Below, one piece after another: positions 5,519 to 10,225 of a stretch of DNA of 10,225 nt; the first letter of the stretch is position 1, and every line of letters starts with the position of its first letter. This DNA comes from Flavobacteriaceae bacterium UBA2765 (lineage in GTDB: Bacteria > Bacteroidota > Bacteroidia > Flavobacteriales > Flavobacteriaceae). The notes below the pieces were generated by a model. The model was not told where the DNA came from, made no database searches, and was given only the letters and a program-made list of their open reading frames with translations. The position numbers and the translations under genes were made by a program. The stretch is taken from positions 1-10,225 of the forward strand of contig DEIV01000155.1 in NCBI GenBank assembly GCA_002352665.1. The letters run 5' to 3'.

Positions 5519-6451
5519 TTAAGGTAAATTCCAAAATGTAATTTTATGATCTTTAGATGATACAATGGCGAATTTTCCGCTTTTAGAGAAAGTGGCACTG
5601 GTATAATCAACCTTATTATTTTCTCCGAACGTTTTAATTAATGTGCCATCCACTTTCCAGAGTTTTGCTGTAGCATCTGCACTTGCCGTTAAAATATATT
5701 GTCCATCTGCAGAAAACTCGGCTTGGTTTATATCTCCAGTATGACCCTTGAAAGTGGTTAGTAATTTTCCTTTTAAATTCCAAAGCACAGCGGTTTTATC
5801 GAAACTTGCTGTTATTATATTTTCGCCATTAGGAGAAAAACTTGCAGCAGTTACGCCATTGGTATGATGTACAACGGTGTTTTTTTTCTCTCCATTAATA
5901 TCCCATATAGAAAAGGTTTTATCACAACTCGCTAGAACAATCAATTTGTCATCCGGCGAAAAAGAAGCTTGATAAATGGTACAAGTATGTCCTTTAAAAG
6001 CTCTAATAAATTCTCCATCGGCAGTCCATAGTTTTGCAATATTATCACCACCGCCACTTAATATAAATTTTCCATCATTTGAATAAGCTACAGTTTTTAC
6101 ATAAGTTTTATCAGCAAAAACAGTTTTTATTTTTGTGCCATCTATAGTCCAGATAATAAAAGTTTCGTCACTTCCTGCAGTAATAAATCTTTGACTGTCT
6201 GGTGAAAAGGTTACGTCATTTACACTTCTTTCATGTACAACCTTATCAAAAATAATCTCTCCTTTTTCGTTCCATAAAATTGCTTTTTTATCATCACTTC
6301 CAGAGAGCATATATTTTCCGTTTGGTGATTGTGCTATACCATAAATTGTTTCAGAATGGCCTTCAAGTGTCTTTGCAATAACACAAGTTTGGCTATAAAG
6401 TGTTGCTTGAAGTGCCAAAATAAAAAATAATAGTAAGTTATGGTTTTTCAT
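5519..6451 (-). CDS. Secreted WD40-repeat protein, seven-bladed propeller
   Basis: I place the start at the ATG 6451-6449, giving 310 residues, because MKNHNLLLFFILALQATLYS is a typical signal peptide beginning there. An upstream in-frame start at 6502 would put 17 extra residues ahead of it and would lie inside a likely promoter. The mature protein is almost entirely WD40 repeats: seven units of about 38-40 residues from residue 28 to 310. Each has a GH-like start, FSPDGK-like turn, S.D core and a final W (W60, W101, W142, W183, W224, W265, W307). Seven repeats are exactly enough for one closed propeller, and no other domain is attached. WD40 propellers are scaffolds for protein contacts and have no catalytic residues to read. 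A cell-surface or periplasmic location is expected. No partner gene is evident nearby. Confidence 0.87.
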   Translation of the reverse strand: MKNHNLLLFFILALQATLYSQTCVIAKTLEGHSETIYGIAQSPNGKYMLSGSDDKKAILWNEKGEIIFDKVVHERSVNDVTFSPDSQRFITAGSDETFIIWTIDGTKIKTVFADKTYVKTVAYSNDGKFILSGGGDNIAKLWTADGEFIRAFKGHTCTIYQASFSPDDKLIVLASCDKTFSIWDINGEKKNTVVHHTNGVTAASFSPNGENIITASFDKTAVLWNLKGKLLTTFKGHTGDINQAEFSADGQYILTASADATAKLWKVDGTLIKTFGENNKVDYTSATFSKSGKFAIVSSKDHKITFWNLP

Positions 6452-6499
6452 ATTTAATGTTTTTAAAAGCTTTTGATGTTTTAAATAATATGGGTTATA

Positions 6500-6507
6500 C
6501 AAAATTA
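6500..6507 (-). promoter_or_regulatory. Possible -7 box (TAATTTTG) for the WD40 gene
   Basis: The minus strand reads TAATTTTG, a TAnnTTTG match, 48 bp before the preferred ATG at 6451. It lies across the alternative start at 6502, which argues for the internal, signal-peptide start. The -33 region is not obvious. Confidence 0.35.
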
Positions 6508-6560
6508 TTCAATATAGTTTTGATGCCTAAATAGGCCTAAATCTATCTGTTTGCATGCCT

Positions 6561-7157
6561 CTAGGTGCCTGTGTAATGATTAGTGCTATTATTACTTGTT
6601 TTATTTCTTTTTACGAATTTAATTCCAAGTATGATTAAGATTACTATCAAAGTAATAAATAATAAACTGGTTGAAGTACTTTTTATAATTGAAAATGCAT
6701 TGGTGGCATTAACTGTAGTCTCTGTCAAGTCAGGATAACTGTTCAACATAGTGATAATCCCAATATTTTCCAAATAATCCGAGATTCCCGCAATTATGGG
6801 TAACATGCATAGATAGGTAAAAGGGGATTTAAGCTTGTTTATTTTTTTTAGAAAATATACCAATAGTAAAGAATAGGTCAGTCCAAAGAGTATCGGATAA
6901 ATCATATCCACGGGTATTTGGTTAGTTAAATAAATACCACGACCCGTCTCCCCAAGTGTTCTAAATAATTCATTTACATAGTCCTTATTATATCCCGTTG
7001 GCAGCATATCCAACAATTTCATTCGGTTTGAGAATTCCATTGTTTTCGGAATAGTAACCACTAGCATATAGATGTAAATAATATTTGTCAATATAAAAAG
7101 TCCCAGAATAATTTTTCCCAGGTTTTTACTTTCAATAAATTTAGTTAATCTTCTCAT
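6561..7157 (-). CDS. Four-helix integral membrane protein of unknown function
   Basis: The 198-residue product has four probable transmembrane segments, at about residues 14-36, 82-104, 112-134 and 160-182, and a short basic C-terminal tail (KFVKRNK). Between helices 1 and 2 is a polar loop with LPTGYNKDYVNELFRTLGE (52-70) and GRGIYLTNQIPVD (72-84). Between helices 3 and 4 lies DYLENIGI (127-134) followed by LNSYPDLT (138-145). The polar and charged residues inside these segments (D84, Y87, D127, E130, N131) look conserved in character, and I have the impression that similar proteins occur in other Bacteroidetes. I cannot name a function. The ATG is only 14 bp after a ~97-bp intergenic repeat, so its transcription may depend on that repeat. 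No lipobox or catalytic motif is seen. Confidence 0.75.
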   Translation of the reverse strand: MRRLTKFIESKNLGKIILGLFILTNIIYIYMLVVTIPKTMEFSNRMKLLDMLPTGYNKDYVNELFRTLGETGRGIYLTNQIPVDMIYPILFGLTYSLLLVYFLKKINKLKSPFTYLCMLPIIAGISDYLENIGIITMLNSYPDLTETTVNATNAFSIIKSTSTSLLFITLIVILIILGIKFVKRNKTSNNSTNHYTGT

Positions 7158-7402
7158 TTTTTATAATAAGTGTTAACGGGAGATTTCGCGGCATCTCTAA
7201 GTGAGTGTTAAAAATAGATAATTTAGCATTAAATAATAAATGCTAAGTCAAATTTTATTATTAAAGATTCATTTATGGATTATGAATCAATAGGATAAAA
7301 AAGATAATAGACAAATCAACAACCCTTAAAAACAATATGAATGCATTAAAAAGCCAGTAAGAGTATGTATATGAAATTTAAATTGATCACTGAGTTAAAT
7401 GA
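7158..7402. other. Gap between membrane-protein and GNAT genes
   Basis: The 245-bp gap holds repeat copy A on its left side (7171-7268). The remainder, 7269-7402, is AT-rich with no recognisable gene, promoter or terminator. Confidence 0.6.
7171..7268 (-). repeat. Intergenic repeat, copy A (partner of 8024-8119)
   Basis: On the minus strand this stretch aligns by eye with 8119-8024 at roughly 70 % identity. The shared blocks are ATCTTT, ATAAAA, TTGACTTA, AAATTA, CTTAGAG and CGTTARCA. Copy A carries two hairpins: TTAGCATT/AATGCTAA at 7223-7230 and 7239-7246, and GAGAT/ATCTC at 7180-7184 and 7193-7197 around a GC-rich loop that stands out in this AT-rich DNA. It ends 14 bp before the membrane-protein start codon. 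It contains no ORF. Confidence 0.6.
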
Positions 7403-7954
7403 TTAGTTGGACATGATGTCACCATGCATTTCTAAATTGTTTTTTAATTTTGCATATCTTATTTCATCATATATTCCCCCATTCTTATAAATTGCTTTTT
7501 GAAAAATTCCCTCTTTTGTAAATCCACATTTTTCAAGAACACGTTGTGATGATTTATTGTAGTCAAATATCCCAGTTTGAATTCGGACAATGTTCAGCTC
7601 TTTAAACCCAAATTCCGTTATCAAGTTTACGGCTTGAGTTGCAATCCCTTTGTTCCAAAAAGGCTCACCAATAAAATATCCAATCTCTGCACTTTTTCGA
7701 TAAACATCAGCACCCATCATTAAGCTTATATTACCTACATAATTTCCTTTATATTCGATTGCAAAAATTGTAGTTTGGTTTTGAGAATTAGCCATTTCAA
7801 TAAAGCTTTCAGCATTCTCAATTGTATATGGTTTTGGAAATCCATCTCTCAAATTTATGCTTACTTTTACATTATTTGCATGTTTAGCAAGATCAGAAAT
7901 ATCCTCTTTTGTTAATTTTCGTAAAACAACATTTCCACTTGTTCCAATATTCAT
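7403..7954 (-). CDS. GNAT-family acetyltransferase, RimJ/RimL type
   Basis: The 183-residue protein has the RimJ/RimL plan: VVLRKLTKEDISDL at the start (about 9-22), the core FAIEYKGNYVGNISL (64-78) and the acetyl-CoA motif AEIGYFIGEPFWNKGIATQAV (89-109). The loop W-N-K-G-I-A is at 100-105. NKSSQRVLEKCGFTKEG (133-149) follows and then the closing IYDEIRYAKLK (161-171). All parts look intact, so the enzyme is probably active. It would acetylate an amine, perhaps a protein N-terminus or an antibiotic-like small molecule, but the substrate cannot be read. The gene stands alone, with about 245 and 400 bp of non-coding DNA on either side. Related ~97-bp repeats in the same orientation flank it. 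It is not closely similar to the two other GNATs in the window. Confidence 0.88.
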   Translation of the reverse strand: MNIGTSGNVVLRKLTKEDISDLAKHANNVKVSINLRDGFPKPYTIENAESFIEMANSQNQTTIFAIEYKGNYVGNISLMMGADVYRKSAEIGYFIGEPFWNKGIATQAVNLITEFGFKELNIVRIQTGIFDYNKSSQRVLEKCGFTKEGIFQKAIYKNGGIYDEIRYAKLKNNLEMHGDIMSN

Positions 7955-8350
7955 TCAATTTTTTGGTTAGAAAGGTTAGTATATTTAGTTATTTATTATT
8001 TGAAAACAGCTTCTCCAAATGCCTGCTAACGAGAGACCTCTAAGCAAACCTATTTAAGTTTAAATATAAGTAATTTTGTATTAATTAAGTAGTGATAAGT
8101 CAATTTTATAATGAAAGATGATGTTTGCAAAAACCTTACACTAGTAAAGTTATAAGAAGTGCTGCACAATCCCTTCATTTAAGCTAACATATTATTTTTG
8201 CAACTTTAGGTCAAATGAAGCGGTTTTAAGCATTTGAAAAATACTGATTTGAGTTAGTCTTAAATTTGGAACACTCTCTAATAACAGTTAAAAAATGAAC
8301 TAAAGTTTTTTGATTATCGTTTTTAGGTTCACAAGTAATAGTCACCGTTA
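7955..8350. other. Gene-free stretch holding repeat copy B
   Basis: This stretch of almost 400 bp has no convincing gene. It contains repeat copy B (8024-8119) and, next to the GNAT start, a short tandem GGTTAG-AAA-GGTTAG (7964-7978). The part 8120-8350 is AT-rich. Its longest open frame on the minus strand is about 40 codons, lacks a good start and resembles nothing I know. It may be decayed sequence. Confidence 0.6.
8024..8119 (-). repeat. Intergenic repeat, copy B (partner of 7171-7268)
   Basis: It shares with copy A the ordered blocks ATCTTT, ATAAAA, TTGACTTA, TTAATTAAT-like core, CTTAGAG and a final CGTTAGCA. It lacks most of the GC-rich hairpin loop: in B the AGAG and CTCT arms are only two bases apart. 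It has the same orientation as copy A, 853 bp away, so the two copies are direct repeats bracketing the GNAT gene. It lies about 70 bp upstream of that gene's start. Confidence 0.6.
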
Positions 8351-9018
8351 TTATGGGCTTTTTTCATTTCTAAGTATTTTTATAATCCGATTATATAAGA
8401 TCTCGGATAAATTCCAGTTATATCCATCAAAATTAGTTGTATTTATAAATTGAATAACAACTGTATCAATGTCTTTGTGGTATTTTGCAATACTCTGATA
8501 ACCAAGAACCAGACCAGTATGTTCGTATACGTAAATTGAGGAATAGATTTCCTTTTCCCTTCATTAAACACTGAACCATCGTTTAATGCACGTAAGAATA
8601 TCCCAACATCCTCTGCTGTAGCTAGCATTCCTACACCCGCACTCTTGAAATCGGAGTCAATACCAACATTATAACAACTCATAACATCGTTAATATCTAC
8701 TTCACTAAGAGAACCGAAAGTATTGTTAAGCCCAAGTGGTATCAAAATTTCCTCCTTGAAATATTGTTGACGGCTATAACCTACCACTTTCTAAATGATT
8801 TGGGAAAGCAACAAATAATTCGTATTTGAGTAACCATAATCTTCATCTGGTTGAAATGTAGCTGGCAAATCAAGTGCGAATTCAATTGCTTCTTCACTGC
8901 TATTCGATGGGTTTTTCCAAAATTCAGGATTGTCAGTGAAATTGGGAATACCAATCAGGTGTTGCACCATTAATCTCAAGGTAATTTTTTCTACATTTTC
9001 AATTCTTTCAATGCTTTA
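8351..9018 (-). pseudogene. Remnant of a serine hydrolase (class C beta-lactamase/S12 family)
   Basis: Three reading pieces assemble into the middle and end of an S12-type serine hydrolase. The first (9015-8794) has IENVEKITLRLM, GIPNFTDNPEFW and the catalytic-type YSNTNY motif, ending in TAG at 8793-8791. The same frame continues with KVVGYSRQQYFKEEI and LGLNNTF, then AGVGMLATAEDVGIFLRAL and DGSVFNEG. A one-base loss in a G run (8557-8559) then shifts the frame. In the new frame come EIYSSIYVYEHTGLVLGYQS, including the HTG third motif, and a normal end at 8353-8351. An in-frame TAA lies at 9018-9016. The N-terminal ~100 residues with the SxxK nucleophile are absent, since an intact gene ends at 9085. 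The protein cannot be functional. A sequencing error could explain the frameshift but not all lesions. Confidence 0.87.
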
Positions 9019-9084
9019 ACTCATCATTTTTATTGCCAATTTGCACTAGAAATACTAGGAGCTTATTACTTTTATCAGTAGTTT

Positions 9085-10173
9085 TTACAGTTCGTCAAGT
9101 ATTGCAGGTATCAATTCTTGGAAAAATACATTATTGAAATATTTTCCGCTACAATTTGTTAAGATGCTTATTGAAATATTCTTTTCAGAATTATATAAAA
9201 CCATAGATTGATATTTTAATGTACTTCCAAAATGTCCTATATATTTCTGTTTTTTGTACGTTAGTTTCATAATTCCGTAACCATATTCCGAAATTATCCC
9301 ATTCCCAATCGGAATGGTCATTGGATCCATAACTGTCCATTCTTTCATCTGTTCAATTGTACTTGCTGTTAGGATGGACTTATTTCTATATAATTTAGTT
9401 AAAAAATTATCAAGTGTTTTTGTATCGGCATATGCACCTCCATCATAACCATAATATTCTCTCCAAGAAGAAACATCTGAACTTGCCTCAACCGTTTGTC
9501 CAAAAAAAGATTGTAAGTCATTTTCGTTAATTCCTATTTTTATAGTAGAAAGATTAATGCTATTGTAGAATTCATTAAAAAATACTGCATAAGGCTTATT
9601 AGTAATAGTTTCTACGATTTTTTGAAGAAAAAGATAATTGGTATTGCTATAAGAAAAACTACCACTATTATTTGTTGTGTCTGCAATAAGTAAAACTTTT
9701 TCTTCAAATGTTTTTGGTGCATTATTATTCAATACGCTTTCCATCCAATTAGGATTTTGGGTATAATCTGATAAACCACTTGTATGGTTTAGTAGATTTT
9801 TAATGGTCAAGTTTTCCGCACCTGTTATTTGTTGTGAGAGATTTACATAGTCTGTAACTTTGTCATTTATATTCAACTTATCATCCTCAATAAGTTTGAA
9901 AATCAAAATAGAAGAAAGATATTTGGTTGTGCTTCCAATTCCATAAATATTTTGTTTTTTAACCTCTTTATGGTTGTAATTAAAAGCTAAAACGTCTTTC
10001 CCTGTGTTAATTGTTAGTTCTAATGACGGGATATTTTTGTCTTTAGCAATTCTGATGACTTTCCTTTCAATTTTATTAGAATGACTAGTGGGTTCTATTA
10101 TTTCTTTTTCACATGAAGTAACTAATAATAGTTGGGTAATTAATATAATTAAATATGTTGTCATTTTGTTCAT
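9085..10173 (-). CDS. Lipoprotein serine hydrolase, class C beta-lactamase/S12 family
   Basis: I choose the ATG at 10173-10171 (362 residues); the frame can be extended to a TTG at 10200 but that would add nine residues ahead of a normal signal sequence. The lipobox is LVTSC with Cys21, so the protein should be membrane-anchored. The three active-site elements are visible: STTK with nucleophile Ser81 and Lys84, YSN at 175-177 (inside FSYSNTNYLFLQ) and HFG at 314-316. The stretch LTIKNLLNHTSGLSDYTQNP (122-141) is diagnostic of PF00144-type hydrolases. Such proteins include D,D-peptidases, esterases and amidases; calling it a beta-lactamase that confers resistance would go beyond the sequence. 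It lies just upstream of a decayed relative, so the two probably stood in tandem. The short upstream region shows no clear promoter. Confidence 0.87.
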   Translation of the reverse strand: MNKMTTYLIILITQLLLVTSCEKEIIEPTSHSNKIERKVIRIAKDKNIPSLELTINTGKDVLAFNYNHKEVKKQNIYGIGSTTKYLSSILIFKLIEDDKLNINDKVTDYVNLSQQITGAENLTIKNLLNHTSGLSDYTQNPNWMESVLNNNAPKTFEEKVLLIADTTNNSGSFSYSNTNYLFLQKIVETITNKPYAVFFNEFYNSINLSTIKIGINENDLQSFFGQTVEASSDVSSWREYYGYDGGAYADTKTLDNFLTKLYRNKSILTASTIEQMKEWTVMDPMTIPIGNGIISEYGYGIMKLTYKKQKYIGHFGSTLKYQSMVLYNSEKNISISILTNCSGKYFNNVFFQELIPAILDEL

Positions 10174-10225
10174 TTTTTTAAATATATCATAAGAATTCAA
10201 TATTAAATCATTTTATTTTCAAAAA

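Noticed and set aside
5519..6502. Longer start (6502) for the WD40 gene
   Set aside because: It would place 17 residues before a normal signal peptide and overlaps a likely promoter box at 6500-6507.
7171..8119. Integron attC sites formed by the two repeats
   Set aside because: The ends CGTTAACA and CGTTAGCA do not fit the attC R' consensus GTTRRRY, the complementary R'' box is missing in copy B, and no integrase gene is visible.
8226..8345. Short minus-strand frame downstream of the pseudogene
   Set aside because: It has about 40 codons from a GTG, with no recognisable family, and neighbouring frames are no more gene-like. A transposase remnant was considered but I could not identify one.
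9085..10200. Longer start (TTG at 10200) for the intact serine hydrolase
   Set aside because: The ATG at 10173 begins a compact lipoprotein signal with the Cys at position 21; the extension would add nine residues ahead of it from a rarer start codon.

Overview
The window looks like a chromosomal segment from a marine-type or host-associated member of Bacteroidetes, most likely Flavobacteriaceae. Four things point there: very AT-rich DNA, Bacteroidetes-type -7 boxes (TAnnTTTG) in front of several genes without clear Shine-Dalgarno sequences, a trmD-rplS pair with clade-typical protein variants, and many secreted or lipoprotein enzymes. Every gene I can support lies on the minus strand, so transcription runs from high to low coordinates.

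Layout, in order of transcription. At 10173-9085 is a lipoprotein serine hydrolase of the class C beta-lactamase/S12 fold. It is followed by the wreck of a second family member (about 9018-8351), which has lost the SxxK-bearing N-terminal part, has an internal TAG and a one-base frameshift. A GNAT acetyltransferase (7954-7403) and a four-helix membrane protein of unknown function (7157-6561) each follow a copy of a related ~97-bp intergenic repeat. Next comes a secreted seven-repeat WD40 protein (6451-5519), then two GNAT acetyltransferases overlapping by ATGA (5410-4407). The housekeeping part follows: trmD (4332-3646) and rplS (3542-3192). A 780-bp gap without genes comes next; it is rich in hairpins and ends in a strong intrinsic terminator. 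Then come an RhlE-type DEAD-box helicase (2410-1139), a secreted SGNH/GDSL hydrolase (1080-388) and the start of a lipoprotein GH20 beta-N-acetylhexosaminidase (260 to beyond position 1).

How the genes work together. trmD and rplS belong to translation (tRNA G37 methylation and ribosomal protein L19), and RhlE-type helicases act on RNA or ribosome assembly. The GH20 enzyme and SGNH esterase could cooperate in removing acyl groups and terminal GlcNAc from glycans, but only adjacency supports this. The 4400-10200 part reads as an accessory region: GNATs, serine hydrolases, a pseudogene and dispersed repeats.

I see no defence system, integrase, transposase, CRISPR, tRNA or rRNA. The best candidates for something undescribed are the structured minus-strand transcript between rplS and rhlE, the paired intergenic repeats framing the GNAT unit, and an apparently leaderless trmD.
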